A DNA stretch of 5,513 nt from Actinomycetota bacterium (lineage in GTDB: Bacteria; Desulfobacterota; Deferrimicrobia; Deferrimicrobiales; Deferrimicrobiaceae), in assembly GCA_016844415.1 (NCBI GenBank), contig JAENIX010000074.1:1-5513 (forward strand). Reading direction: 5' to 3'. Position numbers and translations under genes: made by a program. The notes beneath the pieces were generated by a model. The model was not told the origin of the DNA, made no database searches, and saw only the letters and a list, made by a program, of their open reading frames with translations. Below are positions 1-5,513 of the stretch, in pieces; position 1 is the first letter of the stretch, and each line of letters begins with the position of its first letter.

Positions 1-28
1 ACCCCGCCATGATGACGTCGGTGGTCAC
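1..28 (-). CDS. korC: 2-oxoacid:acceptor oxidoreductase, gamma subunit (5' fragment, cut by window edge)
   Basis: Only nine codons and one base are visible, reading MTTDVIMAG from a GTG start. The gamma subunit of 2-oxoacid:ferredoxin oxidoreductases usually begins with a similar strand leading into a glycine-rich GFGGQG loop, so the fragment fits that family. The start overlaps the beta-subunit stop by four bases (GTGA at 25-28), and a purine-rich AGGCGGA lies six bases upstream (35-41). In this family the gamma subunit completes the alpha/beta catalytic core and helps bind CoA. Position immediately after delta, alpha and beta is the main support. The fragment is too short to prove the call alone, and everything after the first glycine lies outside the window. 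Confidence 0.72.
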
Positions 29-804
29 AGGAAGTCCGCCTGTTTTCTTTCCTTGAATACGCCAAGCGGGAAATATTCCGACATCTCCCCCAGAACGCGT
101 TTCTGGGCTTCCTGCGGCTTCATCCCCCAGTTCGTCGGGCATGTCGAAAGAAACTCGACGATCGAAAACCCCATATCCTTGATCTGCATTTCGAACGCCG
201 TTTTCAACGCCTCCTTGGCCTTGCGGATCTGCCCCGGGTTGCTTGTGGCCACCCTGGCCGAGTAGGCGGTCCCTTCGAGAGTGGCCAGCAGCTCCGCCAT
301 TCTGATCGGATAGCCGTCCTTGCGGAAGTCGCGTCCGTATGGAGAGGTGGAGGTCTTCTGGCCCAGCATGGTCGTCGGAGCCATCTGTCCGCCGGTCATG
401 CCGTACGTGGTGTTGTTCACGAAAACCACTGTGATGTTCTCTCCTCTATTCGCGGCATGGATGATCTCGGAGGTCCCGATCGCGGCGAGGTCCCCGTCAC
501 CCTGGTAGGTGAATACGAACCTGTCCGGCTGGGCGCGCTTGACTCCCGTCGCCACGGCAGGGGCGCGCCCGTGGGGCGCTTCCGCCACATCGACGTCGAT
601 ATAGTCGTACAGGAACACCGCGCATCCCACGCACGCGACGCCGACGGTCTTCTCCCTCATGCCGAAATGGTCGATGGTCTCCGCCAGGATCCTGTGGGCG
701 ATCCCGTGATGGCAGCCTGGGCAGAAATGGCTCTTCACATCCACCAGGGACTTCGGTCGCGAAAAAACCTGCCTCGTGAAACTTCCCTTTCCCTTCACGG
801 TCAT
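25..804 (-). CDS. korB: 2-oxoacid:ferredoxin oxidoreductase, beta subunit (TPP-binding)
   Basis: This 259-residue protein is the thiamine-pyrophosphate-binding half of a 2-oxoacid:ferredoxin oxidoreductase (KorB/PorB/VorA family). It works with the alpha subunit to decarboxylate a 2-oxoacid oxidatively to acyl-CoA, passing electrons through an iron-sulfur cluster to ferredoxin; the reaction can run in reverse. The TPP/Mg motif is plain: GDGD at residues 102-105, followed by NN at 130-131 and the YGMTGGQ segment at 134-140. CPGC at 28-31, C58 or C61, and C222 in the STCPTNW motif are the likely ligands of the subunit's [4Fe-4S] cluster, by family analogy. Length is near the usual 250-290. The ATG overlaps the alpha-subunit stop by four bases and has GGGAG six bases upstream (811-815). 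It is cytoplasmic, with no signal peptide or membrane segment. The substrate cannot be fixed from this subunit; the kor name is used only for the family. Confidence 0.95.
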   Translation of the reverse strand: MTVKGKGSFTRQVFSRPKSLVDVKSHFCPGCHHGIAHRILAETIDHFGMREKTVGVACVGCAVFLYDYIDVDVAEAPHGRAPAVATGVKRAQPDRFVFTYQGDGDLAAIGTSEIIHAANRGENITVVFVNNTTYGMTGGQMAPTTMLGQKTSTSPYGRDFRKDGYPIRMAELLATLEGTAYSARVATSNPGQIRKAKEALKTAFEMQIKDMGFSIVEFLSTCPTNWGMKPQEAQKRVLGEMSEYFPLGVFKERKQADFL

Positions 805-1877
805 TCCGCTCTCCCGGCGAGCTTCCGTATCTCCCTGTGGATCTCTTCGGGCGTGGGCATCGCGCAGGGTTTGCCCAGGAACCGGATCTTGTCGTGGCAG
901 GTCGAGCTCGACTTGACATCCTCAAGCATCTGGCCCGTGTTCATCTCTATCACCAGCATCACATCCACGCGCCTTCCGAGTTCCTCCACCTGTGCGGCCG
1001 GGAACGGGAACAGCGTGATCGGCCGAAGCATCCCCGCGGCGATCCCTTCGCGTCTGGCCCACTGGATGGCGGTCTTGCTCACCCGGGCCGCGGTTCCGAA
1101 CGCGATGACGGCGATCCTTGCGCCGTCAAGATGGTAGTCCTCGTACCGGACTTCCTCTTCCTGCATACGCACGTACTTGCGGTGGAGCTTCCAGTTGTGG
1201 ACCTCGATCGCGTTATCCTTCAGATAAAGGGACTTGAGATGCTGCCGCGGCCGTCCCGCGCATCCGGTCAGCGCCCACGGCTTCTCCTGTGAAACGGAGG
1301 AGACGTAGGGATACTGCACGAACGGCTCCTTCATCTGCCCCACGATCGCGTCGCCCAGGATCATCGCCGGATTCCGGTACTTGTCGGCAAGATCGAATGC
1401 GAGCATGGAAAGGGAGTACATCTCCTGGACCGAGTGCGGCGCAAGGACCGGCATCCGGTAACCGCCGTGCCCCCCGCACTTCACCGCCTGGAAATAATCA
1501 CCCTGTGAAGGCGCTATCCCCCCCAGGCCGGGGCCGGACCGGGATATGTTCACAACGACGGCGGGGAGCTCGGATCCCGCCATATAGGAGAGTCCTTCCT
1601 GCATGAGCGATATTCCCGGCCCCGATGACGAGGTCATCACCCGTTTCCCGGAGGCGGAAGTGCCCAGTATGAAGTTTATCGTTGCTACCTCGCTCTCCGC
1701 CTGGAGAAAGGTCCCGCCGATCAACGGCAGGTGTGCCGACATGTACTCCGGGATGTCGTTCTGCGGCGTTATGGGATATCCATAGTAGAAACGGCATCCA
1801 GCCGCGATTGCCCCCACGCAGATCGCCTCGTTCCCCTTCAGGAACACCCTTTGCTCGACGCGGGTCGCCATGCTCAT
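801..1877 (-). CDS. vorB: 2-oxoacid:ferredoxin oxidoreductase, alpha subunit (VorB/KorA type; 3-methyl-2-oxobutanoate dehydrogenase subunit VorB)
   Basis: This 358-residue protein is the alpha subunit carrying the pyrimidine-binding (domain I) and transketolase-C-like (domain II) parts of the enzyme. Family marks are KGNEA at residues 14-18, GYPITP at 33-38, QAESEVA at 59-65 (its glutamate is expected to activate TPP) and TSSSGPG at 82-88. The C-terminal third resembles domain II, around RPITLFPFP. The long [14 protein letters not shown] stretch is what I associate with bacterial proteins annotated VorB (2-oxoisovalerate oxidoreductase), but closely similar sequences are also called KorA, so the substrate stays open among branched-chain 2-oxoacids, 2-oxoglutarate and pyruvate. 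The start at 1877 makes an ATGA overlap with the ferredoxin stop and has GAGG seven bases upstream. A frame running on to 1928 would only read through the ferredoxin gene. A second ATG at 1871 is possible but lies 13 bases from that GAGG. Confidence 0.93.
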   Translation of the reverse strand: MSMATRVEQRVFLKGNEAICVGAIAAGCRFYYGYPITPQNDIPEYMSAHLPLIGGTFLQAESEVATINFILGTSASGKRVMTSSSGPGISLMQEGLSYMAGSELPAVVVNISRSGPGLGGIAPSQGDYFQAVKCGGHGGYRMPVLAPHSVQEMYSLSMLAFDLADKYRNPAMILGDAIVGQMKEPFVQYPYVSSVSQEKPWALTGCAGRPRQHLKSLYLKDNAIEVHNWKLHRKYVRMQEEEVRYEDYHLDGARIAVIAFGTAARVSKTAIQWARREGIAAGMLRPITLFPFPAAQVEELGRRVDVMLVIEMNTGQMLEDVKSSSTCHDKIRFLGKPCAMPTPEEIHREIRKLAGRAE

Positions 1878-2116
1878 CGCCAGACCTCGATGCATACGTC
1901 CGGGCATGCCTCGGCGCAGATCGCGCACCCGGTGCAGTCATCCGGACGGGCGAAAATCGCCGCGGCGAAACCGCTTGCGTTGATCGGGTTACCCATTTCG
2001 ATGCAATTCTTCGGGCAAGCCGGAACGCACAGTTCGCATGCCTTGCACCGCTCGAAGTCTATCTCTATCCGCCCGGTCGCCGCGGGGGCGCCGCCTTTTT
2101 TATTCGCTGCCTGCAT
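1874..2116 (-). CDS. korD: 2-oxoacid:ferredoxin oxidoreductase, delta subunit (2x[4Fe-4S] ferredoxin)
   Basis: This small protein of 80 residues carries two classic bacterial ferredoxin motifs: CxxCxxCxxxCP at C24, C27, C30, C34 and again at C61, C64, C67, C71. Each fourth cysteine is followed by proline, and one further cysteine (C38, C75) sits four residues on. The spacing predicts two cubane [4Fe-4S] clusters. The roughly 15-residue N-terminal stretch is rich in Ala, Lys and Gly and probably disordered. Lying directly before and translationally coupled to the alpha subunit (four-base overlap), it is best read as the delta subunit that carries electrons from the TPP site to a soluble ferredoxin, rather than as a free ferredoxin. 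The ATG is preceded by a purine-only run in the 15-base gap after glpX. It is cytoplasmic. Confidence 0.92.
   Translation of the reverse strand: MQAANKKGGAPAATGRIEIDFERCKACELCVPACPKNCIEMGNPINASGFAAAIFARPDDCTGCAICAEACPDVCIEVWR
1885..1888 (-). promoter_or_regulatory. vorB: Ribosome binding site deciding the start of the alpha subunit
   Basis: GAGG on the sense strand, within the last codons of the ferredoxin gene, lies seven bases before the ATG at 1877 and 13 bases before the alternative ATG at 1871. It favours the upstream ATG, which also forms the ATGA stop-start overlap. Confidence 0.55.
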
Positions 2117-2130
2117 CCTTCCTTCTTCCC
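2117..2130 (-). promoter_or_regulatory. Purine-rich ribosome binding site of the ferredoxin subunit gene
   Basis: The 15-base gap between the glpX stop and the ferredoxin ATG reads GGGAAGAAGGAAGG after one C. It offers more than one Shine-Dalgarno register: GGGAAG at a spacing of eight, or AAGGA at a tight three. This is the largest gap in the visible operon and marks the point where the oxidoreductase genes begin. It could set their translation independently of glpX, but it is too short to hold a promoter of its own. Confidence 0.6.
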
Positions 2131-2131
2131 G

Positions 2132-3088
2132 TCAGTCGTATTTCGGCTTGAACTCGAAGTAGTGGGTCGTGTCGATGTACCGGATGGTCCTGGATTTCGA
2201 ACGCATGACCACCGAATGGGTTTGCGCCCCTCCGCTGAAGAACCGGACGCCGTTCAAGAAATCCCCGAACGTCACGCCGGTGGCGGCGAACATGACCTCG
2301 CTGCGCGCGAGGTCCTCCATCCCGTATACCCGGTTCGGATCGTCGATCCCCATCGCCTTGGCGCGCTCCGCTTCCTCCTTGTTACGGAACTTCAGGACCC
2401 CCTGGAAGTCGCCGCCAAGGCATTTCAGCGCTGCCGCGGCAAGGACCCCTTCCGGAGCTCCGCCCGTCCCCATCAGCACGTTGACGCCCGATTCCTCCTT
2501 CGCCGTTGCGATCGCTCCGGCCACGTCCCCGTCGCCGATCAGCTTGATCCGCGCTCCCGATTCCCTGCACTCACGTATAAGCTCCTGGTGCCTGGGCCTG
2601 TCGAGGATCACCACGCATAGATCCTCCACGTAGACCTTGAGCGCCTTAGCGATGCTGCGCAGGTTTTCCGTGGGAGACGCGGAGATGTCGATGGAGCCCC
2701 TGGCCCTCGGGCCGACCGCGATCTTCTGCATGTACGTGTCGGGTGCGTGGAGAAACCCGCCCTCCTCGGCAATGGCTATCACCGCAAGAGCGTTGTAGCC
2801 TCCCGTGGCGACGATGGTCGTCCCCTCGAGCGGATCGACGGCGATATCGACGCGAGGCGATTCGGATGCTCCTACCTCTTCGCCGATGTACAGCATGGGC
2901 GCCTCGTCCCTTTCACCTTCCCCGATCACCACCCTTCCCTTGAACTGGACGAAGTTCAGGGCCTTGCGCATCGCGTTGACCGCCGCCTGGTCCGCAGCGA
3001 CGTTGTCCCCGCGCCCCATCAGGCGCGCGGCCGAGAGGGCCGCCGCTTCCGTCACCCGCACCACTTCCATCGCCAGGTTCCGCTCCAC
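2132..3088 (-). CDS. glpX: Class II fructose-1,6-bisphosphatase GlpX
   Basis: GlpX hydrolyses fructose 1,6-bisphosphate to fructose 6-phosphate in gluconeogenesis, using divalent metal (Mg or Mn), in the cytoplasm. The 318-residue protein matches the family's usual 320-335. Counting from the GTG at 3088, the metal ligands fall at the positions I recall for E. coli GlpX: D33, E57, D85, E88 and E213. The motifs around them are GEGERDEAPMLYIGE (56-70), DPLEGT (85-90) and GGAPEG (209-214); Y119, R164, H167 and D186/D188 also fit substrate-site positions. This agreement supports the GTG start, as does an AAAGGGGGA ribosome binding site six bases upstream. The frame stays open to an ATG at 3124, but that would add 12 unconserved residues overlapping ybgC. 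Residue 29 is Asn where I expect Lys in many relatives. SuhB-type or class I FBPase is excluded by these motifs. Confidence 0.95.
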   Translation of the reverse strand: MERNLAMEVVRVTEAAALSAARLMGRGDNVAADQAAVNAMRKALNFVQFKGRVVIGEGERDEAPMLYIGEEVGASESPRVDIAVDPLEGTTIVATGGYNALAVIAIAEEGGFLHAPDTYMQKIAVGPRARGSIDISASPTENLRSIAKALKVYVEDLCVVILDRPRHQELIRECRESGARIKLIGDGDVAGAIATAKEESGVNVLMGTGGAPEGVLAAAALKCLGGDFQGVLKFRNKEEAERAKAMGIDDPNRVYGMEDLARSEVMFAATGVTFGDFLNGVRFFSGGAQTHSVVMRSKSRTIRYIDTTHYFEFKPKYD

Positions 3089-3090
3089 GT

Positions 3091-3510
3091 CTATCCCCCT
3101 TTCCCAAACGGGTTCACGTCGCATTTCATCCGATTCAGAAACTCAGATGGAGCGCGAACCACCTTTCCGGAGTCGTCGGTGAAGGCATGAAGAGTGTCGC
3201 CTTCCGCGACCGTCCGTCCGTCCGCATGTTCGATTGTGTAACCGAACGAGATGCTTGCCCCGCCCATCTTTCGCACCTCGGCGTGGATCCGGAGGACGTC
3301 GTCGTACCGCGCAGGCGAAACGTATCGGACCCTGGCCTCCACCACGGGGAGGTGGACCCCCGACCCCGTCAGGTCCCGGTAGACCATACCTTTCTTCCGC
3401 AGAAGCTCCACGCGGCCCATCTCGAACCACCTGAGATAGTTCGCGTAGTAGACGATCCCCATAGCGTCGGTATCCGCGACGATCACACGCGCGTCGGCGA
3501 CGTGCTCCAC
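3091..3510 (-). CDS. ybgC: YbgC/4HBT-family acyl-CoA thioesterase
   Basis: This 139-residue protein is a single-domain hotdog-fold thioesterase that would hydrolyse an acyl-CoA to free acid and CoA. The 4HBT signature DTDAMGIVYYANYLRWFE spans residues 13-30; D15 aligns with the catalytic aspartate of E. coli YbgC (the second Asp of DTD). Later family marks are EARVRYVSPARYDD (about 58-71) and the SISFGYTIE strand. Length is normal for the family. Translation probably starts at a GTG placed immediately after the TAA of the preceding gene, with a modest GGGA five bases upstream (3516-3519); there is no gap. YbgC proteins often sit with tol-pal genes, but none is seen here. Its place between threonine-synthesis and gluconeogenesis genes gives no clear substrate; a link to acyl-CoA made by the downstream oxidoreductase is only a guess. 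Confidence 0.9.
   Translation of the reverse strand: MEHVADARVIVADTDAMGIVYYANYLRWFEMGRVELLRKKGMVYRDLTGSGVHLPVVEARVRYVSPARYDDVLRIHAEVRKMGGASISFGYTIEHADGRTVAEGDTLHAFTDDSGKVVRAPSEFLNRMKCDVNPFGKGG
3094..3102 (-). promoter_or_regulatory. glpX: Ribosome binding site deciding the GTG start of glpX
   Basis: The sense-strand run AAAGGGGGA lies inside the last codons of ybgC (encoding Lys-Gly-Gly) and ends six bases before the GTG at 3088. It is the strongest Shine-Dalgarno-like run near the possible glpX starts, and places initiation two bases after the ybgC stop, which suggests coupled translation of the two genes. Confidence 0.65.
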
Positions 3511-4731
3511 TTAGGTCCCGTCCCGACCGCCGATGAGGTAGCCCATTAGGCGGGTTCCGATATCCACGAACTGGCCTGTTGAACGGGCATCGGCCTCGGT
3601 GTACCGCTTCCCCGGATGGGACCGCAGACCTTCAGGCGCGGGATAGATGACGAATGGGACCGGCTCCTGCGCATGAGTCCGGATCGACACAGGCGTCGGA
3701 TGATCGGGAAGCAACAGCATGCTAAGGTCTTTGCCGTCCCTGGCCCTGGCGAGCAGGAGGGACAGCATTTCCTTGTCGATCCGCTCGATGGCGCGCACCT
3801 TGTCGGGGGCGCTGCCGTTGTGGCCCGCCTCGTCCGGCGCCTCCACGTGGATCAGCACGAAGTCCTTGGTTTCAAGCTCGCGGAGCGCGTGCTCGGCCTT
3901 GCCCCTGTAATTGGTGTCGACATACCCGGTTGCGCCCGGCACCTGCACGATCTCCAGGCCGCAGTAGATCCCGATACCCTTGATCAGGTCCACGGCAGCG
4001 ACAACGGAGCCGGTGAGGCCGTACTTCTCTTTAAAGGTCTGGATCCTGGGTGCCTTTCCCTGCCCCCAGAGCCAGATCGAATTCCCTTCCGGCTTCCCTT
4101 CCGCCCGGCGCTTCAGGTTGACCGGGTGGTCTTCGAAAAGCTCCCGGGAGGCGGCCATCAGGTCCAGCAGCAGGTCCGCGCCCTCACCCCGGGGCAGGTA
4201 CTCCGTGATCTTCTTCCCGTGGATATCGTGCGGCGGGGTCGTTTCCACGCGATCGTTGCCTTCGGGCCAGACCATGAGGTTCCGGTAGCTCACCCCCGGG
4301 TGGAACCGGACGCCCTTCTCCTTCACCTTTTCCTGGAGGTCGTTGAGCAGCTCCGCCGATTCGGCCGACGTGATATGACCGGCGGAGAAATCCTCCATCT
4401 CCGAGTCGGCGCCGTCGTTCCTGAGCGCGACGACGTTGCAGCGGACGGCGACGTCTTCCTTCCCAAGCTCGATACCCATCGAGGCGGCCTCCAGGGGAGA
4501 CCGGCCTGTGTACACCTCCCGCGGATCGTATCCGATGATGCTTAAGTTCGAAACGTCGCTTCCCGGGTACATCTCCTCCGGCACCACCTGGACCATCCCC
4601 AATGCGCCATGTGAAGCCATATAATCCATGTTCGGTTTTTCGGCCGCTTCGAGAGGAGTGCGGTCGCCCAGGGAGGCGATCGGCCAGTCGGACATTCCGT
4701 CCCCTATCAGGATGAGATACTTCCGCGCCAT
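3511..4731 (-). CDS. apgM: Cofactor-independent phosphoglycerate mutase-family protein, probable alternative homoserine kinase
   Basis: This 406-residue protein belongs to the alkaline-phosphatase superfamily, archaeal-type (ApgM-like) phosphoglycerate mutase branch. Motifs in order: GDGMSDWP (10-17, metal Asp 11), PGSDVSNLSIIGYDP (56-70, with S58 at the position of the mutase nucleophilic serine), YTGRSPLEAASMGI (74-87), EAPDEAGHNG (297-306), and PDHPTPVSIRTH (342-353), whose Asp and His residues would bind two metals. A subgroup with this sequence type has been proposed (TIGR02535, from memory) to be the missing homoserine kinase, because it clusters with threonine genes. Here it follows thrC by 13 bases, and no GHMP-type ThrB is visible, so O-phosphohomoserine supply to ThrC is the favoured role; glycolytic mutase activity remains possible. 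The start at 4731 has AGGAG at an eight-base spacing; a longer frame to 4776 would only read back through that site and the end of thrC. Confidence 0.9.
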   Translation of the reverse strand: MARKYLILIGDGMSDWPIASLGDRTPLEAAEKPNMDYMASHGALGMVQVVPEEMYPGSDVSNLSIIGYDPREVYTGRSPLEAASMGIELGKEDVAVRCNVVALRNDGADSEMEDFSAGHITSAESAELLNDLQEKVKEKGVRFHPGVSYRNLMVWPEGNDRVETTPPHDIHGKKITEYLPRGEGADLLLDLMAASRELFEDHPVNLKRRAEGKPEGNSIWLWGQGKAPRIQTFKEKYGLTGSVVAAVDLIKGIGIYCGLEIVQVPGATGYVDTNYRGKAEHALRELETKDFVLIHVEAPDEAGHNGSAPDKVRAIERIDKEMLSLLLARARDGKDLSMLLLPDHPTPVSIRTHAQEPVPFVIYPAPEGLRSHPGKRYTEADARSTGQFVDIGTRLMGYLIGGRDGT

Positions 4732-4739
4732 TTCCCCTG

Positions 4740-4744
4740 CTCCT
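4740..4744 (-). promoter_or_regulatory. apgM: Ribosome binding site deciding the start of the mutase-like gene
   Basis: A consensus AGGAG on the sense strand directly follows the thrC stop codon and lies eight bases before the ATG at 4731. It fixes this ATG, whose product begins MARKYLILIGDG as the family expects, over an upstream in-frame start inside thrC. Confidence 0.8.
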
Positions 4745-5513
4745 TCAGAAACCGAGCACTTTTCTGACTTCGGCAATCACTGGGGGGACGGTCACCGGCG
4801 AAACGGACTGCGCTATCGCGTTGTCCGGGTCCTTCAGACCGTTACCGGTAAGCGTGCAGACCAGGCAGTCCCCGTTCCGGAAAAACCCTTCCTTACCCAA
4901 TTTTATCACACCGGCGATGGAGGCGGCCGATGCGGGCTCGCAGAAAATCCCCTCGGTTTCAGCGACGAGTTTGTAGGCTTCCAGAATCTCGGCGTCGCTG
5001 ACCATCCTGATAAGCCCCCCGGATTCGTCCCTGGCCGCTTCCGCCTGTTTCCACGAAGCCGGGTTGCCTATGCGTATCGCCGTGGCCACCGTCTCCGGTT
5101 TCAAAACTATTTTACCCCGCACTATCGGCGCCGCCCCCTCCGCCTGCCATCCGAGCATCCTGGGAAGCTTCCCGGCCTTACCCGCGTCCCGGTACGCCTT
5201 GTAGCCCGCCCAGTAAGCGGTGATGTTTCCGGCGTTGCCCACGGGCAGGACGTGATAGTCGGGCGCGTCGCCCAGCGCGTCGCAGATCTCGAACGCCGCG
5301 CTCTTCTGCCCTTCGATGCGATACGGGTTGAGCGAATTGACGAGCGTGACCGGATATTTTTCAGATATCTCCTTCACCAGCGTAAGGGCGTCGTCGAAGT
5401 TCCCCAGGATCTGGATCACCCGCGCGCCGTGGATCATCGCCTGTGAAAGCTTTCCCAGGGCGATCCTTCCCTCCGGGATCAGGACGAAAGCCTTCAATGA
5501 CGCCCGCGCCGCA
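4745..5513 (-). CDS. thrC: Threonine synthase (3' part; N-terminus outside window)
   Basis: Threonine synthase converts O-phosphohomoserine to threonine and phosphate with PLP, the last step of threonine synthesis, in the cytoplasm. The visible 255 residues continue in frame to the right edge (AARAS precedes [10 protein letters not shown]), so the gene is cut at its 5' end; the TTG at 5497 is an internal leucine codon, not a start. Family marks are LIPEG (11-15), [15 protein letters not shown] (62-76), the phosphate-binding GNAGN loop (92-96), EPASAAS (about 187-193) and [10 protein letters not shown] (220-229). This is the short, roughly 350-residue form, so about 95-100 residues, including the PLP-binding lysine and the SGNTS-type loop, lie beyond the window. 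A related fold-type II enzyme such as threonine dehydratase is less likely given NPYRIEGQK and the terminal LTGNGLKDP. The stop is 13 bases before the mutase-like gene, pointing to a joint threonine operon. Confidence 0.95.
   Translation of the reverse strand, partial: AARASLKAFVLIPEGRIALGKLSQAMIHGARVIQILGNFDDALTLVKEISEKYPVTLVNSLNPYRIEGQKSAAFEICDALGDAPDYHVLPVGNAGNITAYWAGYKAYRDAGKAGKLPRMLGWQAEGAAPIVRGKIVLKPETVATAIRIGNPASWKQAEAARDESGGLIRMVSDAEILEAYKLVAETEGIFCEPASAASIAGVIKLGKEGFFRNGDCLVCTLTGNGLKDPDNAIAQSVSPVTVPPVIAEVRKVLGF

Noticed and set aside
1878..1928. N-terminal extension of the alpha subunit from 1928
   Set aside because: It would read 51 bases through the second cluster motif of the ferredoxin gene in another frame, and the ATG at 1877 has a well-spaced GAGG and the standard overlap.
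1682..2620. Long open frame of 312 codons on the plus strand, opposite the ferredoxin and glpX genes
   Set aside because: It is antisense to genes with clear family motifs, is rich in Arg, Pro and His as expected of a shadow frame in GC-rich DNA, and shows no recognisable domain.
3089..3124. N-terminal extension of GlpX from an ATG at 3124
   Set aside because: It overlaps the end of ybgC, adds residues not matching GlpX, and breaks the agreement of metal-ligand numbering obtained from the GTG at 3088.
3211..3224. Short tandem tetranucleotide, three and a half copies of CGTC, inside ybgC; possible phase-variation tract
   Set aside because: Too few copies for slipped-strand switching, and it codes for an ordinary Asp-Gly-Arg-Thr stretch of the protein.
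3616..4545. Open frame of 309 codons on the plus strand, opposite the mutase-like gene
   Set aside because: It mirrors the codon pattern of the real gene on the other strand and has no convincing motif or ribosome binding site.
4732..4776. N-terminal extension of the mutase-like protein from a start at 4776
   Set aside because: The extra 15 residues translate the end of thrC and the AGGAG ribosome binding site; the family N-terminus begins at the ATG at 4731.
1..5513. Search for CRISPR arrays, tRNAs, insertion sequences, riboswitches, terminators or an unknown defence module
   Set aside because: Coding sequence fills almost the entire window, with no gap above 15 bases, no repeated units and no change in coding style, so no such element has room or support here.

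Overview
The window is a dense run of eight genes, all on the minus strand, and reads like one polycistronic unit transcribed from high to low coordinates. In transcription order it holds: the 3' part of threonine synthase (thrC, cut by the right edge), a phosphoglycerate-mutase-superfamily protein of the kind proposed to act as homoserine kinase, a YbgC-type hotdog acyl-CoA thioesterase, a class II fructose-1,6-bisphosphatase (glpX), and then a four-subunit 2-oxoacid:ferredoxin oxidoreductase in the order delta (2x[4Fe-4S] ferredoxin), alpha (VorB/KorA type), beta (TPP-binding) and gamma (only its first nine codons, cut by the left edge).

No intergenic gap is longer than 15 bases. Three junctions within the oxidoreductase cluster are 4-base overlaps (ATGA, ATGA, GTGA), ybgC begins directly after the preceding stop codon, and the other gaps are 2, 13 and 15 bases. 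There is no room for an internal promoter or terminator between genes, and I see no RNA gene, mobile element, CRISPR array or long repeat. Three genes were given starts downstream of the longest possible reading frame (4731, 3088 and 1877), because Shine-Dalgarno spacing and family N-termini fit better there.

Functionally the left half (2-oxoacid oxidoreductase with its own ferredoxin subunit) is typical of anaerobes that interconvert 2-oxoacids and acyl-CoA using ferredoxin. GlpX gives a gluconeogenic step. The right half completes threonine synthesis: the mutase-like protein would phosphorylate homoserine and ThrC would convert O-phosphohomoserine to threonine. The set suggests an anaerobic or autotrophy-capable bacterium with high GC (by eye about 60% or more). 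The VorB-type subunit, the alternative homoserine kinase beside thrC, and the GlpX sequence recall Desulfobacterota (Geobacter/Syntrophus-like lineages), but the taxon is inference only.

I did not find a clearly new system. The points most worth following are the non-canonical homoserine kinase candidate, the mixed operon (threonine, thioesterase, gluconeogenesis, oxoacid oxidoreductase), the unresolved substrate of the oxidoreductase, and an apparent lysine-to-asparagine change near the GlpX active site.
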